Assembly: GCA_964016885.1 (NCBI GenBank)
Contig: OZ024743.1
Location: 165,091,732-165,155,731, forward strand
DNA from: Eledone cirrhosa
Lineage: Eukaryota; Mollusca; Cephalopoda; Octopoda; Eledonidae
Direction of reading: 5' to 3'
DNA: 64,000 nucleotides
Part shown: positions 1-9,307 of the stretch, one piece after another
Numbering within the stretch: position 1 is the first letter of the stretch
How the letters are laid out: each line of letters opens with the position of its first letter
Made by a program: the position numbers and the translations under genes
The notes under the pieces: model-generated
What the model saw: only the letters and a program-made list of their open reading frames with translations
What the model was told of the DNA's origin: nothing
The model's database searches: none

Positions 1-1667
1 AAGGGAAGGTCAGAGGTTTGTGGTCAGTTAAAACAGTAAAATTTCTCCCCTCAAGAATGTGAGAGAAATGTTTTACCGACAGATATATGGCTAATAATTG
101 CCGCCCAAACGTGCTGTAACGCGTTTCTGTTGGTTTCAGCTTCCTTGAGAAAAATGCCAAAGGTTGTTGGTTTCCAGCGTTGTACTGCTGTAAAACTGCT
201 CCCACAGCGGTATCAGATGCATCAACACAAAGCGAAAGCTTGGCCTCTGGTACCGGGTGGGCTAGCAAAGATGAACTAGCGTGTGCTGTCTTGGCAGTCT
301 GGAAGTCTTTAAGCTGTCCTTGTGTCAAGGAAATATCCTCATTCTTCTTACGACGATTTTTCAAAATGTCAGTAAGGGAAGATAGCAAATTAGCACAATG
401 AGGAACGAAACGCCTATAGAAATTGATTAGGCCTAAGAAGTGACGCAACTGGTGAAGTGTAGTAGGCGGAGGTAAATCCTGTATGGCTTGAACTCGCTGG
501 GGAAGCGGCCTAATACCTTCGGCGTCGATGAGGTAGTCTAAAAAATTTAGCGAAGTGGAACCGAAAACACACTTTGCGGGATTCACACGAACGCGGTAAT
601 CCTGAAGTCGCCGAAATAAAAGATGCATGTGACGCATATGCTCTTCCGGAGAGGAACTAGCGACGAGAAGATCGTCTATGTATCCATAAACGAAGTCCAG
701 ACCACGAGTGACTTCGTCTATGAACCGCTGAAAATTGATAGCGGCGTTCCTGAGTCCGAAAGGCATAGTAAAAAAATTCGAAGGAACCGAAAGGAGTTGT
801 AATCGCCGTTTTCAGAATATCCTCCTTCCTGAGCGGAATTTGGTGGTAAGCTCGCACTAAATCTAGTTTTGAGAAAATCTTACACCCCTGCAATGAATGT
901 GCGAAATCCTGGAGATGGGCGATGGGATACCTATCCGGGACGGTTATAGCATTTAACCTCCTATAATCCCCAGTGGGTCTCCAGTCGCCAGAGGTCTTGG
1001 GCACCATGTGGAACGGTGAAGCCCAAGGACTCGTAGATGGTCGAATAATGCCCAACTGCAGCATATGGTCGAACTCGGACCGTGCTGCCATTAATTTGTC
1101 CGCCGGTAAGCGGCGTGGACGCGAAAACACTGGAGCACCGGTGGTGGAAATGAAATGTTCAGTTGAGTGGGTTGGCTCAGTGACTCTAAAATTTCCATTG
1201 GTGAACTCCGGGAAAGAACCTAACAACGAATGGCAGGCGTCTCCAGCGGCAGCGATGAAGAATATGGGGCTGACTGTTGGAGCATTGGCTTTCCGGCCAC
1301 GAATTGAAAAACCGGTGATGTCATCCACCAGGCGTTGACCACGGACGTCCACAGTCAAAGAGAAGTTGTGGAGGAAATTCGCTCCTAAGGTAGTGTATGG
1401 CAAATCGGCAACCGTAAAAATCCACTTAAAATCCCTACGAAGATTTAGGAATTTGAGAGGAAGCGAGATTTGTCCGTACGTCTTTATAGACGAGTGGTTA
1501 ACGGCCTGCAGAGTAACGGATGACTCCACGGGGGTATCTTTCAGGCAATGGACTGGCCAAATACTACAAGAGACTCCTGTATCCACAAGGAAACCTCTTC
1601 CCGACATAAAGTCCTTAATGAAGAAATGGCGGTTTGGTGGCTTTATGTTGAGGTCAACTGCCCCCAT
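1..1667 (-). pseudogene. Ty3/gypsy pol, copy A (protease, reverse transcriptase, RNase H; runs off window)
   Basis: Polyprotein of an LTR retrotransposon that would process Gag-Pol and copy the RNA into cDNA. Reading down from 1667, the protease comes first with FLVDTG at its active site, then the RT fingers and palm with [16 protein letters not shown] and [12 protein letters not shown]. An extra T in a T-run near 775-780 shifts the frame just before MPFGLRNAA. In the new frame the catalytic box YIDD (near 675) and the RNase H segment ([24 protein letters not shown]) read on to base 1. The start ATG overlaps the gag stop as TGATG, putting pol in the -1 frame. The RT frameshift is shared with copy B, so it predates the duplication. 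RNase H end and integrase lie outside the window. Confidence 0.9.
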
Positions 1668-2466
1668 CAGCGGACCTCTTTGGCGTTTCCCGCCTTATGA
1701 AACGAGCAAGGTTGCACGCAGTGGTTCGCGCTCTCGGCAAAACGCTCGTGGTACCAGCATAAAGATGAATCTGGTGACCTGGGGCGGCATCTAAAAGATT
1801 GAGATCTCCCGCAGCTGTGCGAACGGGCACCACACCAGACCTTCATCTTCTGGAGCTCCAGGGTGAGTTCCTGAATGAACCTCTGCATCGCCATAATGGC
1901 TGAACTCTCTGTAGGAGCTGCCGCGCAGATGGAATGGCCAGGTGTGGCCTGAGCTGGTTGGGAAACAGCGGTAAGGGCTTCCCTGCCTCCAGCACCCATG
2001 ACTTCGAAAACTTTGTCCGCAGAGGCGGCAAGCTGATCCACTGTGCAAGTGTCCCTAATGGGGGCCAAAATTGCCTGTACGTTGGTCGGTAGGCGCGAGA
2101 AGAACAACTGCTTCAATATGGCAGATTCCGCTACCGACCCCTCCATTAGGTCCTTCATTCACCTTAGGAGGTTCGATGGGGTGCCATCACCGATATGCTC
2201 CAATGGACCAGAGCCCTAAATCTTTTCTCTGCGGACTGTGCAGTCCGGCTGAGTATTTCAGCCTTCAGAGACTTGTACGTCGCGTCGGTTGGTGTCTCTA
2301 ACACCAAGTCCATAATCGCTGGGATAAGTGCCGGCGGAATTGCACTAAGGACTAGGGGACGTTGTTGTGCTTCGACGATTCTGTCCGCCTCGAAAAATGC
2401 TTCGAGTTGGGCGAACCATAACCTTACGTCGCCCGTGTATGTAGGTAGACCAGAATGAGATGCCAT
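1667..2466 (-). pseudogene. Ty3/gypsy gag, copy A
   Basis: Capsid/nucleocapsid protein of the same element. The likely start is the ATG at 2466 (MASHSG...), because the related gags in this window also begin a few residues before LWFAQLEAFF; an open frame extends upstream to 2601 without family resemblance. The capsid-like part (SAIPPALIPAIMDLV, FFSRLPTNVQAIL) is followed by a Ser/Arg-rich stretch and a C-terminal zinc knuckle CWYHERFAESANHCVQPC, spaced C-x2-H-x9-C-x3-C. An indel near 2200, shared with copy B, moves the second half into another frame. The gag stop TGA overlaps the pol ATG. Not functional as read here. Confidence 0.85.
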
Positions 2467-3024
2467 TGGTATGCCGTAGGTAATCTGCAAAAAATTGTCT
2501 CCGTTCGGAAAAATATCTCCAAAACAAGGGCAAAAGAAAACAAAATCGCTTGTTTTTCTCTGTAAAACAACTGGACAGGAAAAAGAATGCATCCGAGACA
2601 ATGTGTAAAGGAGCGACTAACCGAGCGATGTCATTAATAAGGTATAGGCGGCGAATTTAAAACAAAAACCAATATGGCGGACGATTTCGCGCCAAAAATA
2701 CTTTTGATGGAGAAAAAAGCTGCCATCTTGTCACCCTCAAAATTTTTAGCCAGAGAAAAGTAGAAAAGACATTCATACAATTGTTGTCTTGCTAGGAAGC
2801 TAGCAGCAATATCATCTTAATATATATTTTTTTTTGTGTGTGTTTGTGTGTAAATAAATGGAATGTTCGCTTTGCACAAATGAGGAGTTTGGTTGTTAAA
2901 TGTTACAGATAAAGATGCTGAAATCAGTAAAATACAGCCAGATCAGAATGAAGCGTGTTGTTCTGTATTAAATGTTTTTTTGTTTTTTTTATATACACAT
3001 AATACCACTTCCTATTTTTTTTTT
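2467..3024 (-). other. 5' leader of Ty3 element, copy A
   Basis: Untranslated stretch between the primer-binding site and gag, with short T-runs and a TG-rich tract near 2836-2850. No gene is visible. Identical by eye to 15117-15674. Confidence 0.6.
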
Positions 3025-3035
3025 CGGTGTCACCA
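3024..3035 (-). other. Primer-binding site, copy A
   Basis: On the minus strand TGGTGACACCGA follows the LTR end after a 1-nt gap. It starts with the TGG expected for pairing to a tRNA CCA end. The primer tRNA was not identified. Confidence 0.6.
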
Positions 3036-3036
3036 A

Positions 3037-3479
3037 TTTAGAATGTTAGTATCAGTGTATATTTATTATTAAAAATAACAATAATTGCAGGTGCATGGTT
3101 TTATTTCACAGAAGTCAAATAAATTAATAGAAATAATTTTTACCACATGTTGATGGTCAGTTGGTCGCATCTCCCAGACTGGAGCGTGTAGAGAAAGAGA
3201 GAGAGAAGACAGGATTCATCTCTAGGGAGAGAAAGCAGGAATCGTCTCTTGAAGGTTGAAGTCGTTCTTTTCAGCTGCGGCATAGGAAGTGAGAGAGAAT
3301 TGCCTCACGTTCTCAAATATATAGTCCCCAAGGGGACGTAACTCCATTTAGTGCATGGATGTACCACTAGGGGTCACGACCGTCTCAAAGGGACGCTTAG
3401 TTCATGGATGTGACACTAGGGGTCACGACCGTCGCAACTCTTATCCGTTCTGAGTTCCAGCCGTAAGGGGGTCGCTACA
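3037..3479 (-). repeat. 5' LTR of Ty3 element, copy A (443 bp)
   Basis: On the minus strand the LTR starts TGTAGCGACC at 3479 and ends ...ATTCTAAA at 3037, next to the primer-binding site. Other LTRs here (E, H, G) also start TGTAGC and end CTAAA. Inside are two direct copies of an ACTAGGGGTCACGACCGTC-type sequence (about 3366 and 3415), probably U3 repeats. It duplicates 15687-16129. Confidence 0.85.
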
Positions 3480-3670
3480 TCCTCAATAAAGAAGTGGCGG
3501 TTTGGGTGTGTAGCACAGAGATCAGCTGCCGCCTTCAGTGGTTCTGGTCTGCGTTTCCCGAAGTTGAATAGTTACACGGTGGCCGGCAGTGTTTTACTTT
3601 ATCAGCGAAGGTGGCATGATACCAGCAAAAAGACGAATTGCTGGCGGGCGAGCTGGCGTGAAGTCGCGAA
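3480..3670 (-). repeat. Piece of Ty3 element E (gag end and protease start), copy A
   Basis: Sequence flanking the LTR, encoding on the minus strand the zinc-knuckle end of E gag (CWYHATFADKVKHCRPPC) and the start of its protease (NRHFFIED). It matches 16130-16320 and shares the same B insertion point, which shows that the duplication included flanking DNA. It stops exactly where copy B enters a 15-bp inverted repeat. Confidence 0.85.
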
Positions 3671-3790
3671 CAACAAAGTTCTTGTCTTCACTGGCAGCTC
3701 GCCTTACTGAGGTGCCAGGTGATGCCTGTGAGGGTGCCTGATTATTTCAGCGCCTTAGCCTCGCCATCACCCGTGGTAATGCTGCAAGCG
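3671..3790 (+). mobile_element. 3' tail of R2-like LINE, left part
   Basis: About 120 bp similar to 30441-30560, the end of the decayed non-LTR element at 28870-30590 (shared words AAAGTTCTTGTC, TTTCAGCGCCTT, CACCATCACC). It ends GCAAGCG, where element E is inserted; the rest of the tail resumes at 17609 after E, separated only by the 4-bp AGCG duplication. The left end is an abrupt join to the duplicated block. Confidence 0.75.
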
Positions 3791-3991
3791 TTTAGACGAC
3801 GTGTATTAGTCTATTTATGACTTGCAAAAATATTCAGAAGAATACGAATGGCTGGTGCGTGTTTGTACAATCAGCTCCAAGAAAAATGCGTGTTGTCGCT
3901 CTGCATTTTTTTTACCGGAGTGTCTGTATTATTTTTATGACGTCCGTTTGTGACGTCAGAGCTATCACACCATAGGTGTCGCTTCGCTACA
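3791..3991 (-). repeat. 3' LTR of Ty3 element E (201 bp)
   Basis: On the minus strand it starts TGTAGCGAAGCGACAC at 3991 and ends CGTCGTCTAAA at 3791. It matches 17419-17608 with several substitutions and indels, so it is older than the block duplication. It is flanked on the left by AGCG (3787-3790), matched after the other LTR at 17609-17612. Confidence 0.8.
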
Positions 3992-4008
3992 TATAGCCCT
4001 CCTCCAGA
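3992..4008 (-). other. Polypurine tract of element E
   Basis: On the minus strand CTGGAGGAGGGCTATA lies directly upstream of the LTR start TGTAGC, as expected for the plus-strand primer of an LTR retrotransposon. This fixes 3791-3991 as the 3' LTR. Confidence 0.7.
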
Positions 4009-4033
4009 TGACCAATCGATGAAGAAGTAAACA

Positions 4034-4436
4034 TGTAGCAAGAGTTGCTTCCCTTGTTGTGACGATCACATCACCAGTAGCGCTCTCTAGACCGGAAGTG
4101 GTTGGAGTTACTTCCCGTTGAGGTGGCAGAACCTTCTTTGTCACTTCCGTCCTGGGACCCTATAAAGGAGAGAGCTGAAAGCTATCTCCCTCTCTTTTAA
4201 CCTGCCTGGCCCTTCGGCCAGGCGTGTTCTGCCAGAGGGTATACTCTCTGGCAACCTGAACATGGTAATGTAAAGACCTCTTGGTCTCTCGCTTCCTGAC
4301 CAGTCAAAAAGGGTAAACAAATAACTTTAATTCATTCTTTCATCTCTTTTGGCATGTCAACTATTCTGCTCTACATAGCTCAACCTTGTTAAATAAACAT
4401 TGTACATACAACCGAGTGTCTTGTTATATTCATACA
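4034..4436 (+). repeat. Solo LTR (plus orientation) inside element E
   Basis: Begins TGTAGCAAGAG and has a TATA-like CCTATAAAGG near 4160 and AATAAA near 4391, so it reads as a plus-strand LTR. The 3' part (CCTGGCCCTTCGGCCAGGCG, TTCATTCTTTCATCT, ATTCATACAACCCAG) resembles the H LTR; the 5' part (GCGCTCTCTAGAC, AGTTACTTCCCG, GAACCTTCTTTGT) resembles the G LTR. No gag or pol of matching orientation adjoins it. A target duplication was not found, so the right end may lie nearer 4450. Confidence 0.6.
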
Positions 4437-4567
4437 ACCCAGTGCGCTGTTATACATATGTAGTGAGAAGCAAGGCAAAGATAGGTAATAAACAAAAGAA
4501 ATGTTTGCACAAGCAGCAAACAAAAGGCAAGGCACCCAAAATGTAACAACAGAAACATGCAAAACAA

Positions 4568-7500
4568 TCAATTAAATGCAACAAATCGTAAGAAAGACAA
4601 AAGCAAAGGGCTGCAACAAGGGCAGCTTAAATGTACACAGTTTGACACAGTTTGTTTCCAAAAAGGCTCCAGTGGCCAGTTCATATAATACAAGTTTGGA
4701 AGAGTTATTTGGGCCAGTGGACTCTTCGACCGGAACGGGTCGTGGTCTTGTATCTTGGTGATGGGGTGGGGGCAAAGAAACAGGTGTGTGGGCAAAAGAG
4801 AAAGATGGGGGTGTATGTGGCTCAGGTGTGTGGGCCCGTTTAAGTCTATCAACCGCAATGGTCTCTGGATCCCTTAATGTCTACAGTGAAATGTTTATCA
4901 GAACGAGCCAATACACGGTAGGGTCCAGAGTACGGTTGTGTGAGAGGTGGTCTCACAACATCGTTTCTTACGAACACATGGGTCCACGAGGCAATATCCC
5001 TCGGGACTGCAGCTTTTAGTCTGCAGTTTGTTTCCTCGTGTCCACCGGCGGCAGGTCCTGAAAATAAGAACGTAGACGGGATACGTAGGAAAGCGGATCT
5101 TGTGCAGCAAGATCGACAGGGGCAAGCATTTGCCCAGGTAACGCTAGAGGAGCACCATACAATAATTCGGCCGGGGAGAACCCAAGGTCCTCCTTTATTG
5201 ATGACCGAATCCCCAACAACACAATAGGGAGGTACTCGCTCCAACGCGTAGAGTCAGGAGAAGTCTGTAGAGCGGCTATTAGTTGTCGGTGGAAGCGCTC
5301 CACCATTCCATTAGATGCAGGATGATATGAAGTTGTTCGGATGCGTTTAGCGCCAATGATCTTCGTCAATTCGGAGAAGAGATTCGATTCGAACTGCCTT
5401 CCACGGTCCGTTGTAATCGTGGTTGGCACTCCAAAGCGGGCAATCTATCCTGATACTAGGGCACGCGCTGTCGTTTCAGCAGTGATGTCTTTCAAGGGGA
5501 TGGTTTCAGGCCATCGCGAAAAACGATCAATAACAGTCAATAGATAAGTATGACCACCACTGACTGGCCAAGGTCCCACGATGTCCACATTCTTCTGGCC
5601 AAATATTCATGTGGACATCCCACGATGTCCACATGAATCTGGCTGTTATGAGCTTTACTGTGGCAGAAGATCCTGGGTGGGAAATGCTGTGTAAAGCAAG
5701 AAACACAGTACGACGATGGTTTAGCGGGACGATAGGTCTCGGTGAATCCTCGGAAACGTCGCAGAGAATCTGTCCGTTTGCGGTGGGCAATGGTAGGTAT
5801 TTCAAATTACTCGTCGTAAATTCGGCTGATGTAATATCCAACGATTCCAGTGCAGGTTGGTCTGCTGCCAAGTGATTTGAATTGCTGTCGTGGGATGACG
5901 CAATCGAACTGATAAGCAATCGAGACAGGGCGTCAGCCGCTGTGTTCAATGAACCTGGAATGTGTTGGATGTCGTTTGTGAATTGCGAGATAAAGTCGAG
6001 ATGCCTTGTATCTCTGGGCGAGTACTTGTCAGACTTTGCCCTTAAAGCGAAGGTCAACAAAGGTTTATGGTCAGTATAGATTGTAAAACACCTTCCTTCG
6101 AGCATATGTGAAAAATGTTTCACGGAAAGGTAGATGGCTAACAGCTCCCGGCCAAAGGAACTGTAGCGAGTTTCTGCAGGCTTCAACTTCCTGGAGAAAA
6201 ATGTCAATGGTTGTTGGTGATCGTCACTATTCTGTTGTAAGACTGCACCCACTGCACTATCCGACGCATCAACACAAAGCGAAAGCTTGACATTGAACAC
6301 TGGGTGGGGCAGCAAAGATGCACTAGCCAATGCTGATTTGGCTTTTTGAAAATCCTCGAGCTGAGTCCGAGTCAAAGAGATTTCCTTGTTCTTCTTGCGA
6401 CAATTTTTCAGAATCTCAGTAAGAGAGAAGAGTAGATTAGCACAATGCGGAACAAAACGACTATAGAAATTTATCAGTCCTAGAAATTGTCGCAACTGAC
6501 GAAGTGAGGTCGGCGGAGGCAAATCCTCTATAGCCTGAACTCGTTGAGGGAGGGGTCGAATACCCTCGGAGTTAATGGCATGACCTAAAAAATTCAGTGA
6601 TTCCGCACCGAAAACACATTTTGTGGGATTTATTTGAACACTGTAATCCTTGAGTCGACAAAACAAAAGATTCAAATGACGTAAGTGCTCTTCTCTGGAG
6701 GAACTAGCAATAAGAAGATCATCAATATAAGTGTAGACGAAGTCTAAACCACGAGTGACCTCATCCATGAACCGTTGAAGTGCTAGCAGCATTCCTAAGT
6801 CCGAAAGGCATGGTAAGAAATTCGAATGATCCAAATGGAGTCGTAATGGCCGTTTTCGGAATATTTTCTTTCTTGACAGGAATTTGATGATAGGCTTCGA
6901 GAAAATTTTACATCCCTGCAATGACGATGCAAAATATTTCAGGTGTGGGATAGGGTATCTATCCGGGACAGTTATAGCATTTAACTTCCTATAATCCCCA
7001 GTGGATCTCCAGTCGCTAGAAGTCTTGGGTAACATGTGCAACGGAGAAGCCCAAGGGCTCGTAGAAGGGGGAATTATGCCAAGCTGCAGCATGTGGTCGA
7101 ACTCGGACCGTGCTGCCTTCAATTTGTCCGCAGGCAAGCGACGAGGATGTGAGAACACTGGGGCGCCAGTTGTAGAGATAAAATGCTCCGTTGCGTGAGT
7201 CGGTTCGACAACTCGAAAATTTCCCTGTGTAAGCTGTGGAAAAGAATTCAACAATGCATGATAGGGATTCCCAGCATTAGCGATGAAAAAGGTCGGGCTA
7301 ACCGTTGGAAAATTAGCTTTCTGGCCACGAAGAGAAAAACCAGTAATGCCGTCTACTAGGCGTCGGCCACGGACGTCCACCGTCAATGCAAAATGGTGTA
7401 GAAAATCCACTCCAAGATCGGATATGGTAGGTCAGCAACCGTAAAAATCCATTTGAATTCTCGTCAAAGATTTCTGAATTGCAGAGGAAGCGAGATTTGT

Positions 7501-7642
7501 TCAAAAGTCCGTATCGGCGAATGATTGACAGCTTGTAGATTCATTGATGACTCAGGAGGAGTTTCTTTAACACAGTTCACCGGCCAAATGCTGCAGGAGG
7601 CTCCCGTATCTACGAGGAAAGAGCTTCCCGACAGGAGGTCCT
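4568..7642 (-). pseudogene. Ty3/gypsy pol of element E (protease to integrase)
   Basis: Protease with FLVDTG near 7610, RT, RNase H and integrase. The RT carries a small deletion and two compensating frameshifts after GCKIFSK that garble about 30 residues before [13 protein letters not shown]; the YIDD box remains near 6722. RNase H shows [16 protein letters not shown]. The integrase zinc finger is deleted near 5600-5637, where a 13-bp fold-back remains. The core then reads [16 protein letters not shown] and [13 protein letters not shown] in shifted frames, with a stop near 5445. The proline-rich C-terminus runs to about 4568. The protease is cut at 7642 by B; gag and the protease start continue at 16130. 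Confidence 0.85.
7639..7642. repeat. Target-site duplication of element B, left copy (TCCT)
   Basis: TCCT at 7639-7642 precedes the B LTR remnant and is repeated at 16130-16133 after the other B LTR. Joining the two flanks restores the reading of the E protease start, which supports the assignment. Confidence 0.7.
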
Positions 7643-7661
7643 TTTAGAATGTTAGTATCAG
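7643..7661 (-). repeat. 3' LTR remnant of element B (19 bp)
   Basis: The 19 bases starting TTTAGAATG equal the U5 end of the B LTR at 15687-15705. They lie between the cut protease of E and the first base of the C LTR. The rest of this LTR is missing, lost with the 3' end of element C. Confidence 0.65.
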
Positions 7662-8378
7662 TGTATAACGGCGGCGAAGATTCGAAACCGAATCTGAGCT
7701 TTCCCGCCTCTGGGGCAAACCGTGGTAACTTGTTTACGCTCAGGAGACTAATCCCTTGGGAGAGGCTAAACACAGGTCAGAGGTGTTTACGCCTGACAGA
7801 AAATAGGTCAGAGGATATATCCATCTTTCTGACTTGTTTACGCTTGGCAAACTAATCCCTTGGGAGACTAACCAAAGTTCAGAGGATATATCTATCCTTC
7901 TAACTTCAACTCTTATAAAGACAGGGATTGTTTACGCCAAAAATAGAAAAGAAGTGGATACAGACAAGACAAGACGTCTTTACAGGCTCTCGTCGCGAAA
8001 AACCAGTCTGCCATTTATTCTCACCTTCCTGGCTGATCGCTGACTCCTGCAATACAAATAAGTAAATATACTGATACGCCGCACATACGCATTCATAGTG
8101 AGTCCAGCATTTGTACACGCACCATTCATTTCTGTTTACACATATTATAATCGTATTCTGTGATATTTGAATTTACGTGGCTCGAAGAGCCACCAAATTA
8201 TTGTATGAATATTTTGTGTCAATTATTTTATCATTCAATATTCAAATTGAATATTGTTGTAATAAAATAAACTTTGTAACAACACTCCTGGTATGTTTCT
8301 CTACGCCGAAACCACCATACCAACAGTTACATCCATCCATCCACTTGTCGTTACAACCACACATAATATTCCGTTACA
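7662..8378 (+). repeat. 5' LTR of Ty3 element C (717 bp)
   Basis: Starts TGTATAACGG and ends CCGTTACA, giving the usual TG...CA ends within a short inverted repeat. It has TATAAAG near 7915 and AATAAA near 8260, two bases before the primer-binding site. The U3 has imperfect repeats (about 7730-7905) built on TTGTTTACGCT and CTAATCCCTTGGGAGA. No second C LTR is present because the 3' end is deleted. Confidence 0.75.
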
Positions 8379-8380
8379 AC

Positions 8381-8392
8381 TGGTGACCCCGT
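8381..8392 (+). other. Primer-binding site of element C
   Basis: TGGTGACCCCGT lies 2 nt after the LTR end and 39 nt before the gag ATG. It shares its TGGTGAC-CC core with the sites of elements A/B and G. Confidence 0.6.
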
Positions 8393-8431
8393 AAAACAGA
8401 CACACAACCTTTTGATCATCCACAACAAACG

Positions 8432-9307
8432 ATGTCTCTAGCACACGACGATTCATCTACGGCAGAAATGGCAGTCAGGTCGACATTAAGGATTCCACTA
8501 TTCTGGGTGCACGATCCAACACTGTGGTTCGCGCACATCGAAGCGCAGTTCGCATCGAACCGGATCGTTAGCGAGGCATCCCGTCTCACACATCTAATCG
8601 GTTCGATGTCTCCGGAGATTATGAATGAGGTTCGGGACCTCATTTTAGCACCACCCGGCTCTGCGTCATATGACACATTTAAAAGAACATTAGTTAAGCG
8701 AACGTCGGAGTCGCAGCAGAAGCGCTTGCACCAGCTACTCATATCGGAGGAATTAGGAGATAAAAAGCCGACGCAACTCCTACGGAAAATGAAGCAGCTT
8801 CTGGGTGAACATAAACTCCCGGATGAAATTTTCGAGCAACTCTTCCTCCAGCGTTTACCTTCTGCCACACAAGTTGTACTAGCATCCACCAGGGAGTCCG
8901 CCACCATAGAAGAACTTGCCGAGCTGGCAGATAAGATCATGGAGGTATCACATCCGCACTCAACTTTAGCGAATGTGACGCCAGCCGTGCCTTCCACCAA
9001 TCCTTTCCTTCAGCCCTCCAGTGCCACAGAGATGCCCGATCTACACCAGTTACTGGCACAGCAAGCAACACAGATACAGGCCTTGACACAACAAATTCAG
9101 GCCTTGTCACTGGGCAACCCTGCCACACGTCGGTCCAACAGCCGAACTCGCCGATTTGGTGGTCGCTCAAGAAGTCCCAGCGCATCTCGAGATTCACCAG
9201 AAATGTATTGGTACCACCAAAGATTCGGGAGACGAGCGCAAAAGTGCAGCCATCCCTGATCATTTGTTTCGAAAACAAATCAGGGAAACAACACAGCCGG
9301 AAACTGA
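8432..9307 (+). pseudogene. Ty3/gypsy gag of element C
   Basis: Open for 275 codons from ATG 8432. Near residues 28-40 LWFAHIEAQFASNR aligns with the other gags here, and the capsid-like part FLQRLPSATQVVL follows. After a Gln-rich stretch and a Ser/Arg-rich region, a knuckle reads WYHQRFGRRAQKCSHP. There TGA (9257-9259) stands where sister elements have the last Cys codon, so it looks like a nonsense change. The first knuckle Cys also reads Tyr. Without that TGA the frame runs to 9307. The stop lies inside a 32-nt hairpin (9254-9285). Pol is in the -1 frame and overlaps from 9208. Confidence 0.85.

Larger units (their letters stand above)
1..3670. repeat. Duplicated block, copy A (matches 12651-16320)
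   Basis: Every base from the window edge to 3670 aligns without gaps to 12651-16320 at a constant offset of 12650. By eye there are only about a dozen substitutions, for example near 306, 366, 399, 496, 527, 898, 1027, 1041, 1055, 1609 and 2161, and none that I saw from about 2165 to 3670. The block holds the 5' part of Ty3 element B (pol, gag, leader, LTR) plus 191 bp of the element E sequence into which B inserted. The match ends abruptly at 3670/16320. The left limit is the window edge, so the true length is unknown. Confidence 0.95.

Noticed and set aside
973..1794. Plus-strand open frames of 121 and 142 codons
   Set aside because: They are antisense shadows of the Ty3 pol on the minus strand; residue choice tracks the opposite frame and no domain is seen. 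The same holds at 13698-14444.
4034..7642. Treating 4034-7642 as one element with the LTR at 4034
   Set aside because: That LTR is plus-oriented by its TATA and AATAAA signals, while the pol is on the minus strand and has its own 3' LTR and purine tract at 3791-4008.
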